DNA from: Deltaproteobacteria bacterium
GTDB lineage: Bacteria; Desulfobacterota; Desulfuromonadia; Desulfuromonadales; Geopsychrobacteraceae
Direction: 5' to 3'
NCBI GenBank assembly: GCA_024279255.1
Contig: JAJRRT010000104.1
Coordinates: 1-64,000, forward strand
DNA length: 64,000 nt
Made by a program: the position numbers and the translations under genes. The notes beneath the pieces are model-generated. The model worked only from the letters and a program-made list of their open reading frames with translations, searched no databases and had not been told where the DNA came from. This document shows positions 1-8,963 of this stretch, piece after piece; positions within the stretch are counted from its first letter, which is position 1, and each line of letters begins with the position of its first letter.

Positions 1-32
1 ATAATTGCGATGTTACGAATTTCTTGCGACAT
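1..32 (-). CDS. typA: TypA/BipA-like GTPase, N-terminal fragment (window edge)
   Basis: Only the first ten codons are inside the window. They read MSQEIRNIAI, starting at the ATG complementary to positions 30-32. This matches the usual beginning of TypA/BipA translational GTPases, in which a short lead is followed by RNIAII and then the AHVDHGKT P-loop, which would lie outside the window. TypA is a ribosome-associated GTPase used under stress and cold. The call rests on very few residues; another member of the same GTPase superfamily (LepA) is possible but begins differently. It is divergent from aroK. Confidence 0.5.
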   Translation of the reverse strand, partial: MSQEIRNIAI

Positions 33-287
33 AAGCTAAACCCTTTATAAATCGTTGTTTTTGCAAAACCGAGCGAGTATGCCAAAAAAGCGCTGCCAAG
101 CCAAGTAAATAAGGTGATTATTAATAAAATATATGTTAGTTAAGAAAGAATATTCCCGCCAGCCGTCACCATGTAAACTTGACAGAGCTATGGCTTTTAC
201 CCATTTTCAGCACACAGATCCAACCTTATTCCTTTAGGAGGCTGCCCGAGAATGAAGTCCGGCTGCAAACCCAGCTGTTTGGTCCAT
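33..287. other. Intergenic region upstream of TypA-like gene and aroK
   Basis: AT-rich, non-coding in appearance. I see no convincing sigma-70 promoter with correct spacing and no RNA gene. The start of the small open frame at 179 overlaps this stretch, but most of that frame lies in the dispersed repeat that follows. Confidence 0.4.
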
Positions 288-400
288 ATTTCAGCTCCTT
301 TTCAGCCCATAGCTACGGCTATGAGCTCTCAAACGAGCCAAAATCTGATCTCAAACTTCCGGGTTTTCGCTTCGGGCCGTATTCTCTGACAGGCTCCTAG
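288..400 (+). repeat. Dispersed ~110-bp element, copy 1
   Basis: This non-coding stretch lies just 5' of aroK and shares an ordered series of identical blocks with positions 6126-6235 on the opposite strand. The blocks are ATAGCTACGGCTAT, ACGA, AAATCTG, TTTCGCTTC, GACAG and TAG. The spacers between them are 10, 4, 17 (18 in the other copy), 14 and 5 bases, so five gaps differ by at most one base. That colinearity shows the two are diverged copies of one element. A 73-codon frame runs across it but has no protein features and no obvious ribosome binding site, so I treat it as repeat sequence, not a gene. Confidence 0.6.
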
Positions 401-421
401 CTAAATATCGGGAACCGCGAT

Positions 422-934
422 ATGAAGAAGAACATCATCCTCACCGGCTTTATGGGGACGGGCAAGAGTACTCTCGGGCGTATGCTCGCCAGAGAGCTTA
501 ATTACGAATTTATTGATACAGATCAGCTGATCGAAGAACGCCTCGACAAAACCATTGCAGAGTTCTTTCAGAATGAGGGAGAGGCGCGGTTCCGTAAGAT
601 TGAAGCAAAACTGGCTCAGGAACTCGCAAAATGCCAGGGGTTGGTCATCGCCACCGGCGGAGGGCTAATGATAAACCCGGAGAATGTTGCAGCTTTAGGA
701 CGGACCGGTCAGATCCTTTGTCTGGTCGCCACCCCAGAAGAGATCCTTGAAAGAATTTCCCTGCAACCCGGAACCCGCCCGCTCCTGAAAGACCCAAATC
801 CATTGCAGAAAATTATAGAGCTTCTGGAGCAGCGCGCTACGATCTACGATAAGTTCACTCAGGTTTCAACCTCCAGCCAAAGCCAGAAACAACTCGTGAC
901 CGAATTGCTCCACCATATCAATCAAGGATCCTGA
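422..934 (+). CDS. aroK: Shikimate kinase
   Basis: Phosphorylates shikimate to shikimate-3-phosphate with ATP in the cytoplasm, the fifth step of the chorismate pathway. The 170-residue length is normal for the family. Visible motifs are the Walker A loop GFMGTGKST (residues 9-17), the shikimate-binding DTD (32-34), R58 in the ARFR segment, the GGG turn (79-81) and the lid arginine in GTRPLL (about 117-122). The start at 422 is preceded by only a weak GGGA. It stands alone: aroB is not next to it, and the next gene (dinB) converges with a 2-base gap. Confidence 0.95.
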   Translation: MKKNIILTGFMGTGKSTLGRMLARELNYEFIDTDQLIEERLDKTIAEFFQNEGEARFRKIEAKLAQELAKCQGLVIATGGGLMINPENVAALGRTGQILCLVATPEEILERISLQPGTRPLLKDPNPLQKIIELLEQRATIYDKFTQVSTSSQSQKQLVTELLHHINQGS

Positions 935-936
935 AC

Positions 937-2166
937 CTACTGGACACCAACATTACGGATTCCCTCCGGTCGCCAGGCCGGGGAGATGACATGACTCCCC
1001 TTCCCTTTGACCCGCAGTAGATTCCCCGACATCAAGGTAAACTCACCATAGCGGTCATTGACCTGATCTTGAGCTGCGCTCAACTGCTGGCGGCGACGTT
1101 CTTCAGGCAGCAACAGCAATTGACGTTCACGATGCTGAAGATTGGACAGCCGCACCCCGAGTAACCGGACAGAATGGGTCAATAACAGACTATCGAGAAT
1201 CTTGAGCGCAGCACAATAGATCTGTTCACTGAGAGATATTTCTCCAGCCTGGACCTGCTGCTTACTGAAAGTCGAAAAATCTGCGTAGCGCACAGTCAAA
1301 GTCACCGTACGACCGGTCACTCCATAACGCCGAGCACGGCGACCAACCATTTCAGAAAGCTGCAGGAGAAAACGAGCAATTTCCGCGCGCTCATGGACAT
1401 CCCGCTTTAAGGTCATGCTGTGGCCGACAGTCTTGATCTCAGGCTGCCTCTCCTCCGGCACCACAGGCGAACTATCAACCCCTTGCCCCATAAGCGCCAG
1501 CCGCTCACCAACAATTCCAAAATGAGCCTTGAGCACGGAGACCGGAAAGCGCCCCAGCTGCCCACAGGTCACAATTCCCAACTGATTCAATTTGCATTCA
1601 GTCTTACGCCCAATTCCGCAGAGTTCGCCGATCGATAAATCTTCGAGAACCTCGGCCACCCGATCCGGTGCGATAATCATCAGACCATCCGGTTTCTGCA
1701 TCTCGGAGGCCAGTTTGGCGAGTAATTTATTCGGTGCAATCCCCACCGAACAGGTTATTCCAAAACGAACCTTGATCCGTGACTTGATCAGGTAAGCAAT
1801 TCGCTGGACACCGCCATAGAGTTTGAGTGAGCCAGCGATATCGAGGAAAGCCTCATCGATCGAAAAGACTTCGACCAGTGGGGTGTAATCGCGAAAGATC
1901 TGAATAATTCCGGAAGAAACATGGGTATACAAACGGTTATTGGCCACCACCAGTTGCAATTGCGGGCAAGACTGTCGTGCTTCGTAAAGGGTCATTCCGG
2001 TCTTAACCCCAAAGCGACGCGCCTCGTATGAAGCCGTCAGAATAATGGTACGCTGCTTACTACCAACCACAGCCACCGGCTGCCCGCGCAGGGCTGGGTT
2101 CGATTGCTGCTCTATGGCAGCAAAAAAAGCATTCATGTCGATATGCATAATCAACCGCTGAGTCAT
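937..2166 (-). CDS. dinB: DNA polymerase IV, Y-family
   Basis: Error-prone translesion polymerase of 409 residues. The catalytic carboxylates are visible as D10 in MHIDMNAFF and D104/E105 in SIDEAFLD. The helix-hairpin-helix/thumb and little-finger regions follow, and QLLLLP near residue 350 sits where related polymerases carry a beta-clamp motif. Its ATG overlaps the stop of the preceding small gene as ATGA, so it is very likely translationally coupled in the lexA operon and therefore SOS-induced. It could be a DinB-type paralogue with a specialised role, since no imuA or dnaE2 is next to it. Confidence 0.93.
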   Translation of the reverse strand: MTQRLIMHIDMNAFFAAIEQQSNPALRGQPVAVVGSKQRTIILTASYEARRFGVKTGMTLYEARQSCPQLQLVVANNRLYTHVSSGIIQIFRDYTPLVEVFSIDEAFLDIAGSLKLYGGVQRIAYLIKSRIKVRFGITCSVGIAPNKLLAKLASEMQKPDGLMIIAPDRVAEVLEDLSIGELCGIGRKTECKLNQLGIVTCGQLGRFPVSVLKAHFGIVGERLALMGQGVDSSPVVPEERQPEIKTVGHSMTLKRDVHERAEIARFLLQLSEMVGRRARRYGVTGRTVTLTVRYADFSTFSKQQVQAGEISLSEQIYCAALKILDSLLLTHSVRLLGVRLSNLQHRERQLLLLPEERRRQQLSAAQDQVNDRYGEFTLMSGNLLRVKGKGSHVISPAWRPEGIRNVGVQ

Positions 2167-2408
2167 AAGGCCTCCACCTGTTGCAGACTCCAGCAGCCAC
2201 TGGTCAAATTATAGATCAACTCATAAAGCGCGCCATCATCAGTGACATGAAAATGGAAAAGTTCAACTGTGCCACTCCGCTCACGCCAGCTGTTCGTAAT
2301 CTCACGAATACGATACTTACGCCGGTTCAGATCAAACCAGACCGGTTGAATACGTCCGCCTGGACCGTGAATGACTCCAACTCGAATGTTAGCGTTGCAG
2401 GTCGTCAC
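2163..2408 (-). CDS. Small conserved-looking protein between lexA and dinB
   Basis: An 81-residue protein of unknown function. The GTG start at 2408 is favoured because GGAG lies 7 bases upstream. It begins 3 bases after the lexA stop and its stop overlaps the dinB start (ATGA), so it is embedded in the SOS operon. The sequence is a small beta-rich domain with a PVWFDLNRRKYRI segment and conserved-looking tryptophans. This resembles the DUF6504-type small proteins that accompany Y-family polymerase genes, but I cannot confirm that family from memory. No membrane segment or signal peptide is visible. Confidence 0.75.
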   Translation of the reverse strand: MTTCNANIRVGVIHGPGGRIQPVWFDLNRRKYRIREITNSWRERSGTVELFHFHVTDDGALYELIYNLTSGCWSLQQVEAL

Positions 2409-2411
2409 TAT

Positions 2412-3020
2412 TTACTCCAACGCCCGAATGATTCCAGTCACCTTACCGAGGATGCGAACCTCTCCATCCTCGGGGCGCAGAATAATTGGCTGCAAAGAGG
2501 AATTTTCTGGTTGCAACCGAACAGAATCGTTTTCACGGAAGAATCGTTTGAGGGTCGCCTCACCGTCAAGCATAGCTACGACAATATCGCCATTTCCAGC
2601 TGTCGCCTGAGGCCTGACAATCGCAAGATCTCCCGGAGCAATCTGCGCCTCGATCATCGAATCGCCCTTGACTCGCAACACAAAGCATCCATCACCACGG
2701 ACCAGAGAAGAGTCGACGCTGATATGCTCTTCAATATTTTCCAGCGCTTCAGTTAATGCTCCAGCAGCAACAGTCCCAACCAGCGGCAACGAAAAGACCG
2801 TTGTCGAACGTTCGGAAAGAACAATCCCCCGTGAACAGCCCTGCTTGCGCCGCAGGTAGCCTTTTTTTTCAAGCGCCTCCAGATGGCGTAACACTCCAAG
2901 GTTGCCACTCACGCCCAGATGGACGGCAATCTCCTGCAAGGTCGGTGCATAGCCCTGCGTTTCGACATAAGCGCCGACAAAGCGATAGACCTGCTTCTGT
3001 CGGTCTGTCAGTTTTTCCAT
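2412..3020 (-). CDS. lexA: SOS repressor LexA
   Basis: Transcriptional repressor with self-cleaving protease domain, 202 residues, the standard length. The N-terminal winged helix (residues 1-65) reads the operator. The cleavage site is Ala86-Gly87 in VAAGAL, with the catalytic dyad Ser121 in GDSMIE and Lys158 in EATLKRF. The ATG at 3020 is chosen because GGGGAGG lies 4 bases upstream and a longer frame would cross the operator. The recognition helix segment (HLGVSGNLGVLRHLEAL) differs from the common Ser-x-x-x-Val pattern, in keeping with an unusual operator. First gene of the lexA-orf-dinB operon, and probably autoregulated. Confidence 0.96.
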   Translation of the reverse strand: MEKLTDRQKQVYRFVGAYVETQGYAPTLQEIAVHLGVSGNLGVLRHLEALEKKGYLRRKQGCSRGIVLSERSTTVFSLPLVGTVAAGALTEALENIEEHISVDSSLVRGDGCFVLRVKGDSMIEAQIAPGDLAIVRPQATAGNGDIVVAMLDGEATLKRFFRENDSVRLQPENSSLQPIILRPEDGEVRILGKVTGIIRALE

Positions 3021-3027
3021 GATGCCT

Positions 3028-3077
3028 CCCCTGATAGTTACTATATAGTAACTATCAGGGGTAAGGCGTGCTGTCAA
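3028..3077 (-). promoter_or_regulatory. lexA promoter with perfect 34-bp palindromic operator
   Basis: Positions 3028-3061 form a perfect palindrome with no mismatch, centred on CTATATAG and flanked by GTTA/TAAC. On the minus strand a consensus -35 TTGACA lies at 3072-3077. A 17-base spacer would place a weak -10 (TAGTTA) at 3049-3054, inside the palindrome. The distal arm ends in CAGGGG, which merges with the lexA ribosome binding site GGGGAGG. A LexA autoregulatory operator is the obvious reading; this is inferred from position and symmetry, since it matches neither the E. coli nor the Bacillus box. Confidence 0.75.
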
Positions 3078-3083
3078 GAAGAC

Positions 3084-3122
3084 AAAAAAAGGGAGTCCGC
3101 AATAGTTGCCAACTCCCTTTTT
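3084..3122 (-). terminator. Rho-independent terminator after the M16 pair
   Basis: On the minus strand GGGAGT and ACTCCC (3112-3117 and 3091-3096) form a stem with a 15-base loop followed by seven T residues. It lies about 30 bases after the stop of the M16 lipoprotein gene and separates that operon from lexA. The other strand also has T residues after the stem. Confidence 0.7.
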
Positions 3123-3152
3123 ATATTTCTTCAATCAGAACAAAAATCGTGC

Positions 3153-4577
3153 TTATTCTACTCCAAGATCGACATTTTCGACCGGCAACCCCAAGGCTGC
3201 TGCCGGATCCTGTTCGAAGTCATTGCGACGACCAACAAGGACAATCTGCAATTGATCGGGATGGAGATATTTCTTAGCGACCCGCTGCACATCTTCAGTC
3301 GTGACATCAGCAATCTTCTGTCGGTATGACTGCATATAATCTGGCGGATAATCGTAAAAATCGAGCCGTTGCTTTCGGGTAACTATCGAATGACTATTGC
3401 TAAACGCAAAAACAAAACTGTTGATCAAACTCTCCTTGGCTGTCTGTATCTCGCTGTCAGATACCGGCATATCGATCATTTCCTGCATCTGTGCCCGCAT
3501 CAAGCTAACAACCTCGAGGGTCGAATCACATTTGGTCTCACACTTGGCAATAAACAGCTCAGGGAGAAGTCGGCCGATCTGAAAATAGGAGTAGACCGAA
3601 TAGGCCAAACCGCGATTTGAACGGATTTCTCGCATCATTCGGCTGTTAAAACCGCCGCCACCAAGGATATAGTTCGCAACTTTGAGTGTCATCGCATCAG
3701 GATTGTTCTTATCGATACCTGGCTGACCGATCATGATCGTAGTTTGCGGGATATCTTTATCCGCGATTGAAATTCCACCTTTTTGCGCCATCTCTGGTAA
3801 CGCGGGGGGAACAAGGTCTGGAAGTCCTGTCGTCTCCCATCCCCCCACTGACTGCACTAACAAGGTTTTCAGTTCATCGAGACTGACATCACCAGAGACC
3901 GCGATCGACATATTACTAGGCTGAAAATAGGTCTGATGCAGGCGCAACAGATCCTCACGCTGAATCTGGCTCAGGGTCGTTTTTTTAGCGACACGACCAA
4001 AAGGGTGATCACGGTAAATTGACTGGGCCAGTGTGCGGCCAGCGATAGAACCGGGATCATCGTTGCGACGACGGACTCCTTCAATTAAGCCCTGACGAGC
4101 GACTTCGACCCGTTGCGGTTCAAATCTTGGGTCACGCAAGACATCTGCCAGAATACCAATACCCTGAACCAGATCCTGTCGCCGCATCGACATGTCGATC
4201 GTATAGGCGTAAGAACTGCTGCTGACCGTCAGATCTGCAGCCATATTATCGAGAGTCTCTTCAAGCTCTTGTGGCGACCGCTCCCCTGCCCCACCAGTCT
4301 GCAATCCCGCAACAAACAGATCTGATAGACCGGTCATCTCGGCGGGATCGTAAATCGAACCACCGCCGATCATTGTGGTCACTTCAACCAAAGGAAGGTC
4401 ATGGTCTGACCGAAGATAAACTTCGATGCCATTATCAAGGGTTAGATGTTCGACTTGCGGAAACTCAAACTCTAACTCTGGAAAGCTTAAAGCATCGGGG
4501 CGAACCTGTTGCGGCAGGGTTGAGGCACTACAGGCGGTAAGCATCAACAACAGGGTGGTCGTTAAAAGTAACCTCAT
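3153..4577 (-). CDS. M16-family peptidase-like lipoprotein, non-catalytic partner
   Basis: A 474-residue pitrilysin-fold protein. The N-terminus MRLLLTTTLLLMLTACSAS is a lipoprotein signal with lipobox LTAC, so it is probably anchored in an envelope membrane. The zinc motif HXXEH is absent: the corresponding segment reads SDLFVAGLQTGG. The C-terminal half keeps NRGLAYSVYS, the region carrying the substrate-binding Arg/Tyr typical of partner subunits. It overlaps the upstream catalytic M16 gene by ATGA, which suggests the two form a heterodimer as in PqqL-like or mitochondrial processing peptidase pairs. The substrate is unknown. Confidence 0.88.
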   Translation of the reverse strand: MRLLLTTTLLLMLTACSASTLPQQVRPDALSFPELEFEFPQVEHLTLDNGIEVYLRSDHDLPLVEVTTMIGGGSIYDPAEMTGLSDLFVAGLQTGGAGERSPQELEETLDNMAADLTVSSSSYAYTIDMSMRRQDLVQGIGILADVLRDPRFEPQRVEVARQGLIEGVRRRNDDPGSIAGRTLAQSIYRDHPFGRVAKKTTLSQIQREDLLRLHQTYFQPSNMSIAVSGDVSLDELKTLLVQSVGGWETTGLPDLVPPALPEMAQKGGISIADKDIPQTTIMIGQPGIDKNNPDAMTLKVANYILGGGGFNSRMMREIRSNRGLAYSVYSYFQIGRLLPELFIAKCETKCDSTLEVVSLMRAQMQEMIDMPVSDSEIQTAKESLINSFVFAFSNSHSIVTRKQRLDFYDYPPDYMQSYRQKIADVTTEDVQRVAKKYLHPDQLQIVLVGRRNDFEQDPAAALGLPVENVDLGVE

Positions 4578-6049
4578 TTTTCCACCTCGCGTTGCAATAC
4601 AGCCACTGTCCGATTCGTAGCCGTTAGGTAACGATTAGCAAAAGCGATCAACTTTGGGGGATCAATAGCTTCGATCTTTTCTGCATAGTCTGTCAGATAC
4701 TGCCAACTACCAACCACGGCATAACTTGAAAGTAATCTGGCCAACCCATTATTACTGCGCATCTGACGTAAAGTATCAGTAACCAATCGATTCCGCGCGC
4801 GCTTCAGTTCAGTAGGGGAAACCGGCTCGCTTTTAAGTATATTCAGCTCTTCATAGATTGCCGCTTCAACCTCTGCAACCGTGTGTGGGTGACGGGGAGT
4901 CGCTTCGACGACAAACAGGTTGTTATAGCGGCTGCCCGGGGCACCGTAAATTTCGACATTGCTGGCTAACTGTTCTTCAACAACCAGCCGTTTATACAAA
5001 CGAGAGGTCGGGCTGCCTGCAAGAATATTCATCAGCAAGTCGGCACAATAGTCATCCTGATGCGGCATTGCCGGTTTATGGAAAGCGATCGACACATTGG
5101 GTTCAGCGTCAAAATTGACCATAATTCGTTTTTCGCCACGCTGTGGAGGCTCAACATCAACGACCTGAGGGACGGGGGTACCGGGTGGAATTTTAGAGAA
5201 ATACTTCTTAACCAGCGCCAGTGCCTTTTCTGATTTAAAATCACCGACCAGGGTAATCACCATGTTAACCGGCCGATAATAACGATTAAAAAAATCACGA
5301 GCTTCCTCAAGAGAGAGGTTGGCAATATCGGAGTCCCAGCCAATCACCGGATTTCGATAGGGATGGACAGTGTAGGCGTTAGAAATCAAGGTCTCATAGA
5401 GAAGCCCGGAAGGGTTACTTTCGTAGGAACGCCGTCGTTCTTCACGTACCACTTCGCGTTCGGTATAAAACTCACGCAGGACTGCGTTCTGCAGCCGATC
5501 CGACTCAATTGAAGCCCATAGCTCCAGCTTGTTCGACGGCAAAGAGATCAGATAGGTTGTCTGGTCCTTACTGGTGAATGCGTTATAGCCGACACCACCA
5601 TTCTCCGAGTAAATACGTGAAAATTCATCCTTAACTACATACTGTTTATGTTCCTGTTGTAGATCTTTCAAGCGAGCCTGCAAGGCCTCAATTTCTTTCT
5701 GATCAATGACTGAAGAATTTTTAAGCAGGTCAATTCGGCTACCAACTATTTCAATCTGATCAAGCAACGGTTTCTCAGCCACATAATCTTTGGTTCCAAG
5801 GGTCTTAGTCCCCTTGAACAGCATATGCTCTAACAGGTGAGCAATCCCGCGATTATGAGCCCCTTCACTAGCCCCACCAACCCGAAAGCTGATAAAGGCA
5901 CTGACTGTCGGGGCATCGTGCCGCTCAAGCATCAAAAGAGTCAGCCCGTTCTCAAGATGTTCTTCGTGCACCCGCTCGGTAAGGTGCGCAGCATACAGGG
6001 GTTGGCTCAATAGAAAGAAGAAACTCAGTAAACAGATCAAGCGATACAT
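4574..6049 (-). CDS. M16-family zinc metallopeptidase, catalytic subunit
   Basis: A 491-residue pitrilysin-family protease. The ATG at 6049 is preferred because GAGG lies 7 bases upstream and it gives a clean signal peptide ending in LYAA; the frame itself opens slightly upstream at a TTG. The catalytic zinc motif is HLLEH near residue 77, with the third ligand Glu in SIESDRLQNA about 75 residues beyond the insertion. The roughly 70-residue charged insertion after FKGTKTLGTKDY is probably helical. It is exported, probably periplasmic, and translationally coupled to its non-catalytic lipoprotein partner. Confidence 0.92.
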   Translation of the reverse strand: MYRLICLLSFFFLLSQPLYAAHLTERVHEEHLENGLTLLMLERHDAPTVSAFISFRVGGASEGAHNRGIAHLLEHMLFKGTKTLGTKDYVAEKPLLDQIEIVGSRIDLLKNSSVIDQKEIEALQARLKDLQQEHKQYVVKDEFSRIYSENGGVGYNAFTSKDQTTYLISLPSNKLELWASIESDRLQNAVLREFYTEREVVREERRRSYESNPSGLLYETLISNAYTVHPYRNPVIGWDSDIANLSLEEARDFFNRYYRPVNMVITLVGDFKSEKALALVKKYFSKIPPGTPVPQVVDVEPPQRGEKRIMVNFDAEPNVSIAFHKPAMPHQDDYCADLLMNILAGSPTSRLYKRLVVEEQLASNVEIYGAPGSRYNNLFVVEATPRHPHTVAEVEAAIYEELNILKSEPVSPTELKRARNRLVTDTLRQMRSNNGLARLLSSYAVVGSWQYLTDYAEKIEAIDPPKLIAFANRYLTATNRTVAVLQREVEK

Positions 6050-6125
6050 GCCATACCTCAACAGAAGAAAAGCAGGAAAGATGAAATACTTTATCCGAAT
6101 ACTACCCCATATGACAGCAAACTGG

Positions 6126-6235
6126 CTAGATGGCTGTCGGACAATTCAAAGAGAAGCGAAATTCTGAAAAATGCAATAACAGATTTCAGTTCGTCTGTAG
6201 ACATATAGCCGTAGCTATAGCGCAGAAAGAGAAAT
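6126..6235 (-). repeat. Dispersed ~110-bp element, copy 2
   Basis: This is the opposite-orientation, diverged relative of the element at 288-400. It has the same blocks (ATAGCTACGGCTAT at 6205-6218, then ACGA, AAATCTG, TTTCGCTTC, GACAG, TAG) in the same order at nearly identical spacing. It lies in the 249-base gap between the M16 operon and the 3' end of lon. I see no open frame with protein character in it. Confidence 0.55.
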
Positions 6236-6298
6236 CCCAGCACAAAGTACAGGGATTTCAATAATTAAGCTTTTGATTTTTTTTATTAGGTGACCTGA

Positions 6299-8668
6299 CT
6301 AGACCGATGCTCCCGGCGGCACCACTTCGACTTCATCTCTATCTACAGGGCTTTGTACGGAAGGAAGCAGAGCATGCACTACAATTTCGTCAACCCGCTC
6401 AACCAGATGCACATCTAAATCCTTGAGAAGCTTCTCGTCCATTTCAGCCAGATGTTCACGGTTACGAATCGGCAATAAAACGGTCTTGGCTCCGGCACGG
6501 CGGGCAGCGAGAAGCTTCTCCTTAACCCCGCCTATCGGCAAAATACGACCAGTTAAAGTCAATTCACCTGTCATCGCAACATCACGCCGCGCTGCACGAC
6601 CGGTTAATAGTGAAATGATCGCCACTGCGATAGTGACTCCAGCCGAGGGACCATCTTTTGGTATGGCCCCGGAAGGAACATGGATATGCAGATCGCTCTT
6701 CTCAAAGAATCCCTCTTCAATCCCAAACAGTTCGGCATGGCCACGAACATAACTTAATGCAGTTTTTGCTGATTCCTGCATCACATCACCGAGGCTGCCG
6801 GTCAGAGTCAACCCCTTGTTCCCAGCCATTCGAGCGACTTCTATAAAGAGGATGTCGCCACCGGCTTCCGTCCAGGCTAGTCCGGTCACAACTCCAATTC
6901 GATCACGTTCACCCGCTACATCGGTAAAATAGGTACAGGGGCCAAGAAGGCTCTCAATATCTGCGCCCACAACCTTTGTGCGAGCATCATTCCCTTGTGC
7001 AACATCAAATGCCACCTTGCGGCATACCGTTGCAATTTTTCGTTCGAAATTTCTGACTCCGGCCTCACGCGTATAATCTTGTAAAATTTTGTGCACCGCA
7101 TCAGGAGCAAATTCGAGTGGATGATTTGCCAACCCATTCTCTTCAATCTCTTTTGGAATCAGATATTTATAGGCAATCTGCTCTTTATCTTCATCACTGT
7201 AGCCACTTAACCGGATCACTTCCATGCGGTCACGCAATGCACTCGGAATAGGATCCATGATATTTGCGGTCGTGATAAACATAACCTTTGAAAGATCAAA
7301 GGGGACATCCAGGTAATGATCACTGAAGCTGTCATTCTGCTCAGGATCCAGAACCTCAAGCAATGCAGAAGAAGGATCACCACGAAAGTCCTGACCGATC
7401 TTATCGATTTCATCCAGCATAAATACAGGGTTGTTCGATTCTGCCCGACAGATTTCCTGAATTACCCGCCCCGGAAGCGCCCCAATATAGGTGCGTCTAT
7501 GTCCACGGATCTCAGCTTCGTCACGCATGCCACCCAAGGAAACCCTTATGAACTTACGACCCATCGCACGCGCAATCGAACGGCCAAGGCTGGTCTTGCC
7601 TACCCCGGGAGGACCTACGAAACAGAGGATTGGTCCCTTGGTCGTAGCCTTAAGGCTACGAACGGCCAGATATTCAAGGATTCTCTGTTTAACCTCTTTC
7701 AGATCATAGTGGTCCTCATTCAAAACCCGGCCTGCCTGCTTGATATCGAGACTGTCCTGAGTCCCTTTTTGCCAGGGGACATTGCAAAGGTAATCAAGGT
7801 AAGTTCGTGAAACCGTATATTCTGGAGAAGCGGGATTGATCTGTTCAAGGCGGCGGAGTTCCTTTTCGGCAACCACCAAAACATCATCAGGCATGTCAGC
7901 GATTCTGATCCGTTTGCGCAGCTCGTTTATTTCTGCCATGCGTGGATCCTGATCACCAAGCTCCTGCTGAATCTGCTTCATCTGCTCACGTAGCAGTTGC
8001 TCTTTCTGACTCTTGCCAATTCGCGTGTTAACTTCATGGTCAATCTCCCCCTTAACCTGCATCTTCTGAACTTCGGTCGTCAGATGCATGTAAACCGATT
8101 TGAGTCGCTCAATCGGATCAAGAATAGCAAGCAACTCCTGCTGAGCACTTGGATCCACACCAAGATAAACGGTGATAAGGTCAGCTAAACGTCCCGGATC
8201 CTCAATCCGATCAATCATCTTCAATACGTCTTCAGGAAGTGGTCGACCATATGCCAGAGCAATTTTCAAGAGCGCATTCACACTCTGAACCAGAGCATCA
8301 ACCACCAGACCGCGTTCCTCTTTTTCGATCACCAGTTCAATCGTCGCTTTTAGACAGGGAGTGGTTTCAACCGGCGCGTGCATAATAAATCTTTGCACCC
8401 CTTCAATTGTGACCTTGCCACCGCCATCTGGAAATTTGACCAGTTGATTTATTTTGCAGACAGTACCGATCCGGGGATGTTCGTCAAAGGCACAAACATT
8501 CTTCGGACCGGGACAATAAACAGCACCGATCATCTGGCTATCCTTCATCGCCTCTTCGATAACAACAATAGCCTCACGTGGAAAGAAGAGCGGTATGACC
8601 ATATATGGGAAAACGATATGCTCTTTGAGAGGGTAGATCGGCAGAATTTTCGGTATCTGAGTACTCAT
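6299..8668 (-). CDS. lon: ATP-dependent protease Lon
   Basis: A homo-hexameric cytoplasmic AAA+ serine protease of 789 residues that removes misfolded and regulatory proteins. Order of domains: N-terminal LON substrate-binding domain (about 1-200), coiled coil, AAA+ module with Walker [10 protein letters not shown] (about 355) and Walker [10 protein letters not shown], then the protease domain. The Ser-Lys dyad is visible as Ser675 in DGPSAG and Lys718 in GGVKEK. It is monocistronic and divergent from pfkA across 295 bases. A weak minus-strand promoter (TTGACG at 8779-8784 with a poor -10) may drive it; I see no clear heat-shock promoter. Confidence 0.97.
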   Translation of the reverse strand: MSTQIPKILPIYPLKEHIVFPYMVIPLFFPREAIVVIEEAMKDSQMIGAVYCPGPKNVCAFDEHPRIGTVCKINQLVKFPDGGGKVTIEGVQRFIMHAPVETTPCLKATIELVIEKEERGLVVDALVQSVNALLKIALAYGRPLPEDVLKMIDRIEDPGRLADLITVYLGVDPSAQQELLAILDPIERLKSVYMHLTTEVQKMQVKGEIDHEVNTRIGKSQKEQLLREQMKQIQQELGDQDPRMAEINELRKRIRIADMPDDVLVVAEKELRRLEQINPASPEYTVSRTYLDYLCNVPWQKGTQDSLDIKQAGRVLNEDHYDLKEVKQRILEYLAVRSLKATTKGPILCFVGPPGVGKTSLGRSIARAMGRKFIRVSLGGMRDEAEIRGHRRTYIGALPGRVIQEICRAESNNPVFMLDEIDKIGQDFRGDPSSALLEVLDPEQNDSFSDHYLDVPFDLSKVMFITTANIMDPIPSALRDRMEVIRLSGYSDEDKEQIAYKYLIPKEIEENGLANHPLEFAPDAVHKILQDYTREAGVRNFERKIATVCRKVAFDVAQGNDARTKVVGADIESLLGPCTYFTDVAGERDRIGVVTGLAWTEAGGDILFIEVARMAGNKGLTLTGSLGDVMQESAKTALSYVRGHAELFGIEEGFFEKSDLHIHVPSGAIPKDGPSAGVTIAVAIISLLTGRAARRDVAMTGELTLTGRILPIGGVKEKLLAARRAGAKTVLLPIRNREHLAEMDEKLLKDLDVHLVERVDEIVVHALLPSVQSPVDRDEVEVVPPGASV

Positions 8669-8963
8669 TTAAGGCCCGTCCCTGTGCGAATTGCCTATAT
8701 TTCAACAGGCGCTGACTCATCCTTGAGTTCTAAGAAGTTTCTAACCTTACGGTCAAACACTAGCAGATTCACGGAAGTCGTCAACCAATTTTTTGATATT
8801 TTTAATATTCATAGTTCCTATCGATTTCAACTCTCAAATCTCTACCTTTATATGTATTATCCTACAATCATCCAGCCAAAAGCGAATTCGACTACAAGCA
8901 AATAAAGTAGTTCTGCGATATGATTCAACTTTCAAATGAACTCTAGAGTGGAGCAATAAAAAA

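Noticed and set aside
179-400. 73-codon open frame upstream of aroK
   Set aside because: It runs across the dispersed repeat, has no ribosome binding site or protein motif, and the other repeat copy has no matching frame. Treated as repeat sequence.
2181-2756. 191-codon plus-strand frame opposite lexA and the small ORF
   Set aside because: It is antisense to two well-supported genes and shows no domain or start signal.
3021-3134. Longer lexA frame starting upstream of the palindrome
   Set aside because: It would translate through the operator and promoter; the ATG at 3020 has the strong ribosome binding site and gives standard LexA length.
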